A DNA stretch of 64,000 bases from Acanthosepion esculentum (GCA_964036315.1 OZ038479.1:54096746-54160745), one strand, 5' to 3'. Counted from the first letter of the stretch, positions 10,026 to 23,043 are shown. A program made the numbers and translations. Notes: generated by a model from the letters alone, not told the origin.

Positions 10026-10322
10026 CAAAACTGTTGAAAACATTTATTACCAGAAACTATCACAAACTTTCTTTCTTTCAGTGAACTTTGGAATACAAAT
10101 AATAGTTAAAGAGAGACAACTCTTGTTTTATACAATGCATGCCTTCTTTCATATCCTTGTTTGTACATCTTGTTAAATACATATTTTATGTGTAATGGTG
10201 TCTTTGGCTTATCCTTTCTTCACCTCAGTTTGGTTTCCTAATCTAAGTTAAATTAATGTGGTGAAGTCCGCCACACTACCAACAATAAAAATCTTGTCGA
10301 TACTAAATAATCCATTGAGGTT
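10026..10322. repeat. Direct repeat, second copy (LTR-like, downstream of the promoter)
   Basis: This is the second copy of the 9316-9612 repeat. It follows the CCAAT/TATA promoter at the distance expected for the R-U5 part of an LTR. The internal gypsy sequence begins after it, near 10345. Confidence 0.7.
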
Positions 10323-10344
10323 GATATGCCGTAAAACAAACCAA

Positions 10345-11650
10345 ACAAAACCAAACAACAGACACTTTGTCACATACACCTGGGAGTAGTCCAGTTATAC
10401 AGGATATCAAGCAGGAGACGGAGACAGATTCATTTATCCGTACAGTCATCGGAAATATCTCAGTAAGCGACAAACGCTTGGAGAAAATTAGACCGAAACA
10501 AAATGCTAACAAGGTCTGATGCCAAGTCATCAACTATTACAAGCTGGACTACTGGCCTGAAACAAAGGCGAAATCCCGAATTAAAGCAGTTCTGGTTCGT
10601 TAACCAGAACCTAACAGTTTACCAGGAAATCCTAATGTAGCAGAGTCTACTTGTCATCCCTGCCGAATTCCAAAAAGACGCACCTGAGCGTCTACACGAG
10701 GGACACCAAAATATTGTCAAATGCCGAGCACCAGCTCAAGAAAGTGTGTGGTGGTCCGGCTTCTGTAAACAAATTTCAGACAAGGTAGGCGGATGTAGCA
10801 TCTGCAAAAAGGAAAGAAAATATCCCCCAGAACAACTAGAACCCACAACATTACCCGAATACCCATAGCAAAAATTGGGACTAGACTCGTTCTAATTCAA
10901 GGGACACAGATATCTCCTCATTATCGACTATTTCTCCAGTTTGATCGAAATTGACTATCTACGGACAACCATTTCAGCCAGTGTAATAGAGAATTGCAAA
11001 TCGACATTCGCTAGGCATAGAATCCCAGAAATAATCATATCAGAAAATAGTCCCCAATTCAGTGCAAAGAAATTCCAGAATTTCTCAAATGTTTTCTGGC
11101 TTTCTGCACCTCACAAGTAGCCCCCCCCCCCATCAAGGAAACGGAGAGGCCAAACGTGCCAGACTGTCAAAAAAAAACATATTGAAAAAAAAGAATGTGA
11201 TCCATTCGTAGCACTGATTGATTATCGTATCACTTCTCTACAACATGGTAAGAGCCCTGTAGAGTTACTGACGAACAGGAAATGGAGAACGCAGATCCTT
11301 TCCGTTCCCTGAAACCAATTTCTTTGACTAGAAAAGAATTAAGGAACATACAAAGGCGGACATTTGTCTCAAAGTTAGGCAGAAACAAAATTATGAGAAA
11401 CTTCATCGAGCCAAAGAGCGTCCTTCCTTCGAAAAAGGACACCCAGTTTGGGTCAAGACACCCAAAGCCAGTCCCGCTACACAATAATCAAGACTCTGTC
11501 ATCAAGGTTAGTCCGAGTGAAAGACAGATTCAGGATTGAATAGGCGGAACAAAACGATATTTGCCTAAAGAGCACAACAAATCTGCTACCAGCATGCGGC
11601 TGCACCATAAGAGACAACCGACTTACTACGTACTCCTCGATACGAATTCA
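10345..11650 (+). pseudogene. Gypsy integrase and post-RNase H region, decayed
   Basis: Reading rightward: RLEKIRPKQNANKV and YWPETKAKSRIKAVLVR belong to the region before integrase. The HHCC zinc domain follows as LHEGHQ with KCRAPAQESVWWSGFCKQI and GCSICKKE. The catalytic core shows the first Asp in YLLIIDYFSS. The second position, normally Asp in a D-N-G-PQF context, is Glu (IISENSPQFS). The third, Glu, lies in KETERPN just after a poly-C run at 11120. The tail (11281-11539) has IMRNFIEPKSVLPSKKDTQF. Many stops and frameshifts, including TAG at 10866, make it inactive. No protease or RT precedes it, so the body of the element has been deleted. Confidence 0.8.
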
Positions 11651-11759
11651 TGTAAAGACTTTCCTGATTAAACAGTTAACAAAAATATACCAGAATCGGT
11701 TGGTAAGTCCGGTCATCTAAAAAAGAAACACCTTGCAAACGATTTTGGGGGTTAGTCAG
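11651..11759. other. Junction between gypsy remnant and R1 copy 2
   Basis: No recognisable feature. R1-like sequence becomes alignable from about 11760. Confidence 0.4.
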
Positions 11760-12880
11760 CAGTTAGCAGCAGCAATCTACTACTGTGATTGGTCTCTTTG
11801 TCTTTCTTACTAAACCCTGTCGGTAACATTACAAGTGCAAAATATAATATATTTCGAGTGGTGGGGGCACTGAGTACTGACCATCTGAAGAAATGTCATG
11901 CATCAAATTTTGAATAACTACTCCAAATATCAAAAAATAAAAAATCGTCGGTTTTTAAACACAAGGAACAAAATCTTGATTAACACCGTTTAATTTTTTT
12001 CAGTCATTCAAAATATTTTCTGGTAAGTAATTTGCTGTTTGTATCGTGTTTTTGTTTGTTTGTTTTTCCCAATTTTATTTCAGTCTTTGAGTCATTTATT
12101 TCAATTTCGATGTTGACCTGAAAGAACAATCCAAAAATTGGATAGGTTCAATAACAAAACAAAAATGCCAACAAAAATCATTTGAAGTTGAACTGTGAAC
12201 ACAAAGAAATTCTCTCGTTTTGTTTTTCTCATTGAATTTTCTGGTCTGAAAGGTAAGTGGAAAAATCCAAATAATTTTGATGAAATAGAAATCGTTATAT
12301 ATTGACTCGCCTCAACATTTTTTTTTTACTTTTTATTCCTTGTTAATATTAACAAAAGAAAAATGAATTCAGCTATGATTTCATAATGTAATATTTATTT
12401 TACAGAAATTAAATAATATTTTTAATTTTATAACGTTTACTTTACTAAAATAAATTTCTATTTTGTTATTTCGGGTTTTTTTAAGCTTTTATTTTATTTT
12501 TCTGCTTCAATCACAATTTGAGTAGCAAAGGTGAGTTCACTTTCAACATGATGATAAAACAATAGCAAATGTTATTTGACTTCGTTTTTACTTTTTAATA
12601 ACCTTTTTAGTTTTTTTAATTTTAACATTTCCATGTTACTCTTCTTGAAAATTTAGAGATTATGGAATATAAATATATTTTTTGTTTATTGGATTTTTAG
12701 GTCGATTTGACTGGAATGTTTTAAACGGAAAATAAAAACGCCTTCTTTTTCTCACTCGGTAGAAAAAAGTTAATATAAATAAAAATAGGTATCTCCTCGA
12801 ATTCGGTATGCGTCGTAAATTGAAAAGCTTTCTTGAAAGTTTCATTTTACTGACCTTTACCTCCACTTTTTTCGTTAAAG
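11760..12880 (+). repeat. R1 repeat, copy 2
   Basis: It matches 37430-38060 and 39671-39992 (tttgtctttcttactaaa, gacattacaagtgcaaaat, gaagaaatgtcatgcatcaa, ttgactggaatgtt). Positions 12441-12460 give the intact site into which a fold-back element inserted in copy 3. No coding frame is conserved. Confidence 0.65.
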
Positions 12881-13214
12881 CATTATAACATGAGGAAAAA
12901 AAGACATCAAACTTAATAAAAACGAAGTCTTATCCTCAAAATGTTTGTAATTATTAAGAGGAAAGACCAAAGATTTCTTTAATTATTTTTATGAATGATT
13001 TTTACTCATTCCTACCAGGTTCGAAATTTTGGTTAAAAATCCTTTTTTTTTTTTTTTTTTTTTAATGCGATTTAGGAATTTTTGTCAAAATCAATTAATT
13101 GTTGAAATTTAATGAAACTTTTAGGACTTATTTACAAATGAATGAATTTATTTTCGAAATTATTATTTTTTAGAAAATCTTGGTAAAAATATTTTTTTAC
13201 GTCTGTTCAATGAA
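12881..13214 (+). mobile_element. Truncated left end of an F2 element
   Basis: It carries the F2 left-end pieces (acatcaaacttaataaaaac, cctcaaaatgtttgtaatt, gaggaaagaccaaag, ggttcgaaattttggtt) and is then replaced by another F2 copy. This fits insertion of one F2 element into another. Confidence 0.5.
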
Positions 13215-14590
13215 TGTCTAAAAAAGAGCGTACCCTGATGAAAAAAAAGCCTAAACTTGATTAAAAAAATTTGTATTCTCTAAATGTTTATGTCATTATT
13301 AAGAGGAAAGACCAAAGTATTTTTTGAGTATTTTTTTTCATAATCATGTCTTCCATTATTGACAGTTTTGTAAACAAAAGTGAAATTCCCCATTTAAAAA
13401 TCTTGTAAAATTCAATTATACTTTTTTCAAAAGTTATTTTAGGAAAATTAGAAAATTTAAAGTATACTTAATGTTATTTGAATGAAAAATTACTTACATT
13501 TGTAGCAGAAAATTTTTTAAAAGTCATGTTCAACCGTGGTGATTGGTTTTAGGTGTAAATGTATCGACAACTTACGTCACGGGAATTTATCGGATGGTAG
13601 GACATAAGTGACAAAATTTGTGCTAATTTTAAGTAAATGAAATGCAATCATGCAGGCAGGGGAAATAACTCTAGTACACGTGATATTTTTTTTCCGAAAT
13701 GTGCGTCAATAGTTTTGACGAAGACAATTTTAATACAGTTTTTGGCATAAAAAAAATTATTTTAAAAATAGATGCATGTAGTAGATTTTAATAAGATTTC
13801 TAATTTATGATCTGTAAAAATAGTCCGTTTTACTAAGAGCATTTCTAGAGTTTTACAGTTTAAATTTAATTTTAAAATAATTATTAATTTTATCATTTTT
13901 TTTATTTATTATTGAAAAAAAAAAGAAAACAGTTCTTGTAAAAATACATTTTTCAACTGAAAAAAATGTTGGCTTTAGACAAAAACGTCCTTAATATATA
14001 TTATTCATAAAAGCCATTAAAAGCTTCTTTAATTAAATAACATCTTAGTTTTATTGAGTTTTCTACTTTAAATTCAAAGCTAAAGTTTGGGATGTTGTGT
14101 GTAAAATTTTACAAAACATTGATGATTTATATTCCTCAAAGCCTTCATTTAATTAAAAAATTACAGTTACTAGTTTTAAAGTTTTCATAAAATTAAATAA
14201 GGGTCAGAGGTAACAGGTGTAAAAAAAATATATATATATTTTTACCATGACTTTCTTAAAAACAAACATTTCTAAAATAAATTAATTCATTTTTTAATAA
14301 GTTCTGAAAATTTCATTAAATTCTGACAATTATTTGATTTTTGCAATAATTTCCACATTAATGTGTTTTTAACTGAAAAAGGCAATAAAAAAAAAAAACC
14401 TAATGCTAAATATTAGGTGACCTCTGAAAAAGATTTTCAACCAAAATTTCAAACATGCTAAACAGGAATAAAACATCGAAAAAATACTTTGGTCGCTCCT
14501 CTAATTAATAACATAAACTTTTTTGCGATAAAACTTTGTTTTTATTAAGTTTGGGGCCTTTTTCATCAGGGTATGCCATTTTTTTTTAAG
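13215..14590 (-). mobile_element. F2 element, copy b (reverse orientation)
   Basis: The left terminus has gagcgtaccctgatg and gaggaaagaccaaag; the right terminus has actttggtcgctcctc and catcagggtatgcc. The internal landmark (ggtgattggttttaggtg with gtatcgacaacttacg) sits about 290 bp from the left end and reads opposite to copy a. The copy is therefore reversed. It is non-coding. Confidence 0.6.
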
Positions 14591-14617
14591 GAAAAATGTG
14601 GACATACCTACTAAGTA

Positions 14618-15448
14618 CATTCAATACTTTGCTAAAAAAGAGAATATCCTGATGAAAAAAGGCCCCAAACTTGATTAATCAGGTTTTTTTATTGTCTAAA
14701 TGTTTGTTATTATCAAGAGGAAAGACCAAACTATTTTTTTAATATTTAAATATGTTTTTAATCTTTTCTAGCACATTAAAAATTTTAGTTAAATTGAGTT
14801 AGCAAAATTTATATAAAATCGATCAAGTCATCCATTTTTGACAAAATTTTTGATAAACAAAAGTGAAATTCTCCATTTAAAAATCTTGTAAAATTCAATT
14901 ATATTTTTTTTCAAAAGTTATTTTAGGAAAATTAAAAAAATTAAAGTATACTTAATGTAATTGGAAACAAAAATTACTTAATTTTTTAGCAGAGAAAATT
15001 TAGTTGGAAATAAGAGAAGCATGTCTAACATTGATGATTAGTTTTGGAGATGTGAATTGACATTTACATCAATGTATTGACAGCTATTATCGGGGCAATT
15101 TATCTAAAAAAAAAAAAAAAAACATTTCTAAAATAATTTCACTAATTTTTTAATAAGTTCTGAAAGTTTAATTAAAATCTGACTTTTTTTTGCAAGAATT
15201 TCCAAATTAATGCGTTTTTCAACTGGAAAAAATGCTAAAAAAAACGTCACGTACACGTGCTGACATACAAAAAACAAGATTTTCAATCAAAATTTCAAAC
15301 ATTTTAGAAATGATTTTAAAGTACTTTGGTCTTTCCTCTTATTAATAACATGAACTTTTTCATGATTTTTTATTAAGTTTTAATTAAGTTTGGGCCCTTT
15401 TTTTCACCATGCTATGCTGTTTTTTCAGCAAATTATTGAATATACTTA
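14618..15448 (-). mobile_element. F2 element, copy c, internally deleted (about 0.8 kb)
   Basis: Ends attcaatactttgct (from 14619) and agcaaattattgaat (to 15443) are inverted partners. They are followed inward by ggccccaaacttgatt and gaggaaagaccaaac on the left and ctttggtctttcctc on the right. The internal landmark at 15018-15100 is kept, but about half of the interior is missing. This shortened copy shows that the ends alone are enough to define the element. Confidence 0.65.
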
Positions 15449-16354
15449 ATTTAGGTTGATTTGACTGGAATGTTTTTAAATGAAGAAAACAACTTTTTCT
15501 GACTTGGTAGAAAGAAATAATTAAAAAATAAAAATTATCCATGATATGTTTTAAATATGAATATAAAAAAAATAGATTTAATGAAGTAAGCAACCCATTC
15601 AAAATTTCATAAAAGAATAACACTGATTAAATCATTGCAGCCAAGTGAAAAACTATCAGCTTTTGTTAGAAAGAAAATCACGGATCATTTTTAATTTTAT
15701 ATCTAAAATTTTTATTTGTTTGGACAGCTTGATTTGTTTCAGTTCGATTTTGCAAAGTTTCCTTAGGAAGTCTCAGATGGCAGAACTTACTCATCACTTT
15801 GCAAGTAAAAACAGAATGTCTGATGAAAAAAATCAATTTTAATTTGCTGCATAAATACGAGATACAAATCAAATATCTGTTGAAAATTAAAATTATAATT
15901 CACTCCTTGGCACTGGGTTATTTTTAGGTACCACCTCAAATTTTCTAAAAAGGAAACAAAAAGAAAAAAACAAAACATGAATCATATTTTAATATCTAAT
16001 TACAATTCAAAGTCGAATTTTGTTATTTGACAAGAATAACCTGTAGGTACCTCCCAAATTTTCTAAAACAGAGCATACTATGATGAAATCAGGCCCCAAA
16101 CTTGATAAAAACAATGTTTTATCATTGAAATGTTATGAAAAAGAGGAAAGACTAAATTATTTTTTTTAATTATTTTTGAAATTTTAGCCTTGTTTGTTTT
16201 TTTTGGGGGGGGGGTGCATGAAAAACACATTGTTTTTCAAATTTTCACAAAAATAAAACAATTGTTGGATTTTAATTAAATTTTCAGGACTTACTTATAA
16301 ATGAATGAAATTTAAAAACAATTTTGTTTGTATTTTAGTAAACCTTAGTAAATG

Positions 16355-16414
<60 letters not shown>

Positions 16415-16544
16415 TACCACACACTCACTTAATTTTATAAAAGTTCCAGAAATTAAAATTTGAGCCTCTTCATATTTATATTAGTTAAAAGCAGGATTCC
16501 TTGGAAAATATAAATCATCAATTTTCCTCAAACTACTCTTGATT
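15449..16544. repeat. R1 and F2 fragments with unassigned sequence
   Basis: 15449-15560 resembles R1 (ttgatttgactggaatgttt). 16065-16165 is an F2 left end (ggccccaaacttgataaaaa, gaggaaagactaa). Between and after them I see only AT-rich sequence, a G-run near 16205 and a microsatellite. Confidence 0.45.
16356..16414. repeat. Compound microsatellite (TG)n(TA)n(TG)n
   Basis: A short GT run passes into about 17 TA units and then about 11 TG units. It is a simple-sequence repeat and likely to vary in length. Confidence 0.9.
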
Positions 16545-18145
16545 CATCTGTAATATCCCTGCTTAACTTCCCTCTTACAACTTAGTCTCTGTTGAGTGAT
16601 ATGCATATAACCCCTTTCATTGTTTCTGCTATCTAACCAAGATACCCACGAAGCCTGTGGACCCGATGGTATCCTTGTAATAGTCATTAAGAAGAGTGCT
16701 CCCAAACTGGCTCCTGTTTTCCAGCCTGCTGGAAGTCCTCATTGGTTGTTCCCATTCTTGCTGAGTTGCCTGATCCTTCCAAGTATTTTAGCTTTTTGGG
16801 GGGGGTCTGTTAACCTTTACCTGTTTTTGGGAAACTCCTAGAGGCCCTAATCAATGTGGAATTGATTCATAATCTCTCATTGCAAGGCTTTATCTCAGAC
16901 AAACAATATAGCTTTTATTTCTCCAAGTCAATTGCTGACTGATTGTGGAAAGAGTCTATCACACTCTAGATAAATACTAGGAAGCCCAAACTGTAGCATT
17001 GGACATCTCAAAAGCCTCTGAGAGTGTCTAGCATTCAGGTCTTCAACAGAAGCTCAAAAGTTATGGTCTCTCCAAACACTTTTTTGAACTGATCCAGTCT
17101 TTCCTACCAAATTCTAAAATGAAAGTTTTCCTGAACAGCCACTCATCTAGATCCTTTTGTACTAATGCAGGTCCCCCAGGACCGCATCCTTAGTCCTACT
17201 CTGCTTTTAATTTTCATTAATGACCTTCCTGATGATATCAGCTCACAATTTGGTATCAATGCTGATGACACAATTTACTCCTGCCTTGATTGTAAAGCTT
17301 ATCAGTCCAACAAGGTCAGAATATTAGGAAATGTCCAAAATGACCTCAACTCAGTTATTAACTGGGGCAAAAGATGGCGTGTTAATTTTAACACCGCCAA
17401 AACTAAACCTTTCTCCATTACTCATCTACTGATATGAAGTGGAAAAATCCATTTCTAGGTGATCTGCTAAGAAAATTGGGCAAGACAATTTTTCTCTCCA
17501 GAATCTCTCATACATGAGTCTACCATTCATCCAAGCTTAGAATATTGCTGCAGGTGCATCAGACAATATGTGGTCTGGTGCCTCTGCAATTTACCATGAG
17601 CTCCTTGATAAGATCCAAAGAAGAATCAGCAATATTATTGGTCCTGATCTGGCAGCTCAGCTTCAGTCACTTTCCCACCACTGTAAGGTTGCTTTTCTAT
17701 GAATACTCTCATGGTAATTGTTCAGATGAGCTATGGTACCTTAAGATTTTGAATTTAAGTGCAGCACTAGGCTGGTGTCAAGATGTTGTCAATTTACAGT
17801 TGAGCTGGCTAGATATAGCCATAAATTCTATGATAAAAGTTTCTTTTCACACTTCTCACTTGTGGAACTCTCTTCCAGCCAATTTTAATCTGCAAATATT
17901 TAAATGCAATGTCAATCACTATCTACTGCCCTCCTGGTTACTCTTTTCTCTTTCTGCTAATCATTATTGTTTCTGTTCCTAATTCTCCCACACACTGTAA
18001 CTCCTTGTGTTTTAGTGCATTACTCTCTTCATGGGATGACACCGATTTAGAAAAAAATTGTTTTATGTCAAACACAAACGCCATTTACCAAAGATCTGCT
18101 CTGAATCCTAAGATAAAAGAAAGAAGTAATAAAAGTATTATTTAA
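16545..18145 (+). pseudogene. Non-LTR retrotransposon (jockey/CR1-type LINE) reverse transcriptase remnant, copy in block A
   Basis: Pieces of a LINE RT appear in changing frames. EACGPDGILVIVIKKSAPKL comes near 16650, then a decayed finger/palm segment, then VPQDRILSPTLLLIFINDLP (17170-17230), the catalytic box as INADDTIYSCLD (17255-17290), and WRVNFNTAKTK near 17370. C-terminal sequence, including LDKIQRRISNIIGPDL-like codons at 17600-17655, runs to about 18000. The usual aromatic residue before ADD is Asn here. Frameshifts and stops abound. The same element, with a matching 3' tail, lies at 45240-46745 at the same position relative to the other zinc-finger gene, so it was carried along in the duplication. 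Confidence 0.8.
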
Positions 18146-20253
18146 TTAGAAAATCTTTTATGTGCTTTTATAAATAAGATATATGAAGGACACTATTGTC
18201 TTAAGAAAAAATGTTTTGATGAATAATAAATTTTTACAATAATGTTTTTGTTTTCTTTTGAATTTTAAATTATATGTCTTAAAATTCTGAATTAAGTAAA
18301 GCCTTTTATATTATATTATTAAGAGAAAACTATATTTAGTAATCATAAATGGAAAAGATTAATGCAAATCATCAAACCAATATTTTTAAAAGAATTATTA
18401 AATTTTTTGTCAATGTATAAACATGCCGATTTTTGTAAGTTTGGCAGACTATACATGACATTATCAGAAAATAAGATCACTATGGAAAATGTAAATCAAT
18501 ATTTCTAAAATTAAAGTACATTAGATTATGGATAATATTTTCCTAAATTTTTAAGATAACTGAATGGTTAAAAAGTATTAAAAAAAAAGCGGCTTGCATA
18601 ATTTCCTTCACTTAGGTTTTCCAGATGAAGTCTCCATTGAACAACATTTGATCTGTCATCAGGCTATCAACACAATGCATTTCTGCAATATTTTAAACTA
18701 GAAGTAATATTTGTTTCAAATGAGATTAATTATACCTTAAATCAGATAATATTCCACAAATAAAGCTTCAGAAAATTATTTAATTTTCAAAGATTTTTTT
18801 AATTGCAATGATAGATGACTGAAAAGTGCGTTAATCAACTATATTAGTAAAAGAAAAAGTTTTGGTTATAGCAAATATTAAATGTAACCTATTAGATTGA
18901 ATTTAAAACTAAAATAAAAACTTCAAGAAAGATTTTTCATTTTTAAAATTCATTTTAAGGCTTAGGTATTGTGTTTTTGGTGGAGGTCTAGGTTCCTAGT
19001 ATTAAAAGGAAAAATAATTTCCATATTTAATTATTACAGCTCAACAATTTTTAAATCATTGGCAAATCCATCACTGCTATCTGCACAGTCACACTTGACA
19101 TGATTTGCCTTTTAATTTTAAAACAACTTTATGATGAGATGCTTTTCTGAAAATATTAACAGTTTGTAGACAAAGGTAATATTTATATGAATGTTTATTC
19201 TCAAGATATGAATCACCCTTTACGTAGATTCTATAGCATTTTGTTTAATAAAAGTCAAAGTTTCTTCAGATTTCTATCTTTAACATGTGTAATCTTGATG
19301 AAGTTAGCATTTTATAAGTAAATGAACTCATTCTGGGAATCGCAATAAGCATCTTTCCTTTCAGAATTTCGAATAGAAGTTTCTGTAAATAATTTTTGTG
19401 ATTTATTAAATACTAGAAATTTTATCCATAGCAAATACTTTGTTAATTTGTATGAGATTTTGAAAGCCGAGTTTTTATTTTTTATATTTCTTTGTTATCC
19501 TAAAAGATTTCCTGGTACATATTATAATAACTATTTGAATGTAAACAAATTGTCATAGTATCACTTTTACAAATGTATTTTGCTCTATAGTGTTGATATA
19601 GATTGATTTCAGGTCAGAATTTTCTTATTAATGGCACAAACATCTTTTTTCATTGTGTTGACATCCAGTTGTAATATTTATTCATAACAACAAGCTAATA
19701 ATTGCCAGAATGAAATCACCATCTTGATTTATACAACTTGTGAAAAACAAAAATGCATTATTGCTTTATATTTGAAATTGATTCCTCAGTGTCTGTTCCT
19801 TAACTTAAAACAAATCTTTACTTGGACATTATGCTTTAAATTTGATGCTTTTTGCCTCATTTCAAGATTAATGCTTAAATAAATATTCTTTTTGTTATTT
19901 TTATATCATCTTATACCATAGTTGCTCAGCTGTTGTCTGCTTGTCTTTTGTGAAAACTGAGTTTGTTTACAAGTGGAAAGAAGAAACTCTAAAGAATTAT
20001 ATTTTAGACATTTTAAAATTTTTCAGAAAAACAACATTGTACTTCTACATTGTATTTCAATAAAAAAATGGCATTATTTAGATGAACTTATTGATTTGTT
20101 TTTCCATTTATTTTACCTGGCTGCTACATTATTGTGTCCCTGTGTTGATCTCAGCTAACATTAATATATAGCTAAATGTATGATAAAATATGAACTGATT
20201 GGATATATTATTCATTGCCGCGCTTAAATATGTTTCATTTCTTTTTTTCACAG
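18146..20253. other. LINE 3' tail and intronic or intergenic DNA upstream of the block A gene
   Basis: 18146-18303 matches 46745-46918, and 19870-20253 matches 46918-47273. The 1.57 kb between (18303-19870) is absent from block B. I see no coding frame. Poly-pyrimidine sequence just before 20253 and the acceptor there suggest that this includes an intron in the 5' UTR. Confidence 0.5.
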
Positions 20254-20776
20254 GTGTTTTGGCTGAACAGAAAATCATGATATTCATCAGAACTGATATT
20301 ATTGAGAATTTACTTGAAAGAAAACAAGAATTTTAACTTTCTACCAAGAACAGAGAAAAATATGCTCCCATGTTTATTTGCATTTGTATATCTATATTTT
20401 CCAAAGCATCACATTAACTGTCAAAAAATTCATATACTCTGAAATGTTTGGTATTCAGTTTAGGGAGAATTTTAGTGTTACATATGAGTGAAAATTAGAT
20501 ATAAGTTATGTTTTTGTGAATTTTGAATAACTCTTGTCATGACTTAGGTTTAGTGTAGCATATGAAAAAATGCTCTACGAACAAACAATATTCTTGTGAA
20601 GTTTGTGGATTTGCATTTTCAGGGAAGTCATATGCAAACACACTGGTGAGAAATCACATCTTTGTGACAATTGTGGCTCTATCTTTTCACATTTGTCACA
20701 TTTGAAGAGCTATATCTGAACACACTCTGGGGAGAAATCATATTCTTGTGAAATTTACGCATATCCCTTTTCAGAG
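20254..20776 (+). other. Likely 5' UTR exon of the block A zinc-finger gene, containing decayed fingers
   Basis: A good acceptor, ctttttttcacag, ends at 20253 and is conserved in block B (ending at 47273). The exon begins gtgttttggctgaacagaaa. From about 20590 it contains two decayed zinc fingers, one broken by a frameshift and one ending at in-frame TGA 20717-20719, where CGA would encode the Arg of a linker. The stop is 60 bases upstream of the ATG used by the open array. A short upstream reading frame starts near 20278. The donor exon is not identified. Confidence 0.55.
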
Positions 20777-22498
20777 ATGTCACATTTAAAGACCAATATG
20801 CAAACACATGCAAGAGAGAAACCACATTCTTGTGAAGTTTGTGGATTTGCATTTTCAAAAAGGTCACATTTGAAAAACCATATGCGAACACACACTGGAG
20901 AGAGACCATATCCTTGTGAAGTTTGTGGATTTGCGTTTTCCGTGAAATCGGCTTTGAATCGCCATGTGCAAAAACACACTGGAGAGAAACCTCATTCTTG
21001 CGAAGTTTGTGGATTTGCATTTTCCACAAAGACACCCTTGAAGCGCCATATGCGAACACACACTGGCGAGAAACCTCATTCTTGTGACATTTGTGCATCT
21101 GCATTTTCTGAGAAATCAGCTTTGGGTCGTCATATGCAAACACACACTGGAGAGAAACCTCATTCTTGCAAAGTATGCGGATCAGCATTTTCAACAAAGA
21201 CTCTCTTGAAGTACCATATGCGAACACATACTGGAGAGAAACCATATTCTTGTGAAGTTTGTGGATCTGCATTTTCCATGAAATCAAATTTGAAGTACCA
21301 TATGCGAAGACACACTGGAGAGAAACCATATGCTTGTAAACTTTGTGGATTTGCCTTTTCACTGAAACCTAATTTAAAGCGCCATATGCAAACACACACT
21401 GGAGAGAAACCATATTCTTGTGAAGTTTGTGGATCTGTATTTACAGCAAAGACATCTTTGGTGTGTCATATGAGGACACACACTGGTGAGAAACCATATT
21501 CTTGTGAAGTTTGTGGCTCTTCATTTTCAGTAAAATCAAAATTAAAGTATCATATGCAAGGTCACACTGGAGAGAAACCATATGCATGTGAAGTTTGTGG
21601 ATTTGCATTTTCAACAATGACACCCTTGAAACGCCACATGCAAACACACAGTACAGAGAAACCTTATTCTTGTGAAGTTTGTAGCTCTTCATTTTCAGTG
21701 AAATCCAAATTAAGGTATCATATGCAAATGCATACTGGAGAGAAACCATATTCTTGTGAAGTTTGTGGATCTGCGTTTTCAACAAACACAACCTTAAAAC
21801 GCCATATGCAAACACACACTGGAGAGAAACCTCATTCTTGCAAAATTTGTGGATCTGCATTGTCAACAAAAGCAGTTTTGAAGAACCATATGCGTACACA
21901 CACTGGAGAGAAACCATATTCCTGTGAAGTTTGTGGACGTGCATTTTCCGTAAAATCAGTTTTAAATTGCCATATGCGAAAACACACTGGAGAGAAACCC
22001 TATTCGTGTGAAGTTTGTGGATATGCGTTTTCAAGTAAGTCATCTCTGGAATGCCATATGCGCACTCACACTGGAGAGAAACCATATTCTTGTGAAGTTT
22101 GTGGGTCTGCATTTTCTGTTAAATCAGCTTTGAATTGCCATATGCTAATACACACTGGAGAGAAACGTCATTCTTGTGATGTTTGTGAATGTGCATTTTC
22201 AGGAAAGACACATTTAATGCGCCATATGCAAACACACACTGGAGAAAAACCATATTCTTGTGAAATTTGTGGATCTGCATTTTCATTGAAATCTGCTTTG
22301 ACTCTACATGTGAGAACACACACTGGCGAGAAACCATATACTTGTGAAGTTTGTGGATCTGCATTTTCGCTGAAAGCTAATTTAAAGCGCCATATGCGAA
22401 CACACACTGGAGAAAAACCATACTCTTGTGAAATTTGTGGGTCTGCATTTTCAGAGAAGACATCTTTGGTATGCCATATGCGAACACACGCAAGTTAG
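20777..22498 (+). CDS. 20-finger C2H2 zinc-finger protein (block A)
   Basis: The 573-residue protein consists of an 11-residue remnant of a finger end ([11 protein letters not shown]), twenty complete 28-residue C2H2 fingers in an unbroken row, and Ala-Ser before the TAG. No KRAB, BTB, SCAN, ZAD or other effector domain is present, so it is a bare finger array. All 20 fingers keep C-x2-C-x12-H-x3-H. Linkers are TGEKP except AREKP before finger 1, TGERP before finger 2, STEKP before finger 11 and TGEKR before finger 17. Helix position +1 is nearly always Lys and +2 Ser or Thr; position -1 is mostly Val, Thr, Leu or Glu and never Arg. The ATG at 20777 is the first in frame after the conserved TGA at 20717. 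A nuclear DNA-binding role is expected from the family; target and function are unknown. Confidence 0.93.
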   Translation: MSHLKTNMQTHAREKPHSCEVCGFAFSKRSHLKNHMRTHTGERPYPCEVCGFAFSVKSALNRHVQKHTGEKPHSCEVCGFAFSTKTPLKRHMRTHTGEKPHSCDICASAFSEKSALGRHMQTHTGEKPHSCKVCGSAFSTKTLLKYHMRTHTGEKPYSCEVCGSAFSMKSNLKYHMRRHTGEKPYACKLCGFAFSLKPNLKRHMQTHTGEKPYSCEVCGSVFTAKTSLVCHMRTHTGEKPYSCEVCGSSFSVKSKLKYHMQGHTGEKPYACEVCGFAFSTMTPLKRHMQTHSTEKPYSCEVCSSSFSVKSKLRYHMQMHTGEKPYSCEVCGSAFSTNTTLKRHMQTHTGEKPHSCKICGSALSTKAVLKNHMRTHTGEKPYSCEVCGRAFSVKSVLNCHMRKHTGEKPYSCEVCGYAFSSKSSLECHMRTHTGEKPYSCEVCGSAFSVKSALNCHMLIHTGEKRHSCDVCECAFSGKTHLMRHMQTHTGEKPYSCEICGSAFSLKSALTLHVRTHTGEKPYTCEVCGSAFSLKANLKRHMRTHTGEKPYSCEICGSAFSEKTSLVCHMRTHAS

Positions 22499-22720
22499 AA
22501 ACACTGTTCTTGTGAAGTTTGTGAATCTGCATTTTCACAGAGGTCATTTTTTAAGTCCCAAAGAGAAACTATATTCTTGTATATTTTGTGCATCTGCATT
22601 TTTATAGAAGCCACATTTGAAGCACTATATGTAAACACATACTTCTGGAGTCTGTGCAAATGTATTTTCATGTCGTATTTGAAGTGAACACACATTTTAG
22701 ACCAATCATATACTAATTAA
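22499..22720 (+). pseudogene. Decayed zinc-finger units after the block A stop codon
   Basis: Fragments such as CEVCESAFSQRSF and a CASAF-like piece continue the 84-bp rhythm for two or three units, with frameshifts, missing linkers and stops. Block B has three open fingers at the corresponding place (21-23) and then decays too. The ancestral array was therefore longer than 20 fingers. Confidence 0.7.
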
Positions 22721-23043
22721 ATTTGTGGACTGCCATAGCCAAACACTCACTGGATAGAAAACATCAATGTATATTCTCTTGATTTCTTTGTAATGCATAT
22801 ATTGTTCAAATATTTACCAGAGAGAAATGTTCTTCTGAAATTTGCATATCTGTATTTTTAGAGATACCAACATTTTTAACTGCATATAAGCATAGAAAAG
22901 AAACCATATTTGTGTTTTGTTGGGTCTACATTTCCATTTTTGGCCTATGTGATCTAACATGAGTTGTGTGTCAACACATCTATTTCCAAAGTCACTAAAA
23001 ATATGCTTTTCTTCAAAGTTTTACAGCAAAAGAAATTAACATA

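Noticed and set aside
9769..10176. 135-codon plus-strand frame as a gene
   Set aside because: It spans the CCAAT/TATA promoter and the start of the LTR-like repeat. The homologous segment at 9316-9475 does not keep the frame's context. It is chance coding.
20679..22407. Long minus-strand open frames opposite the zinc-finger genes (also 47595-49993 and 8-496)
   Set aside because: They repeat with the same 28-codon period as the fingers and consist of the reverse reading of linker and finger codons. They are shadows of the sense array.
20777..22498. 84-bp periodic repeats as a possible CRISPR or satellite array
   Set aside because: The period is exactly one 28-residue zinc finger, the frame is open throughout and the variation falls in helix codons. 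This is a coding array in an animal genome.
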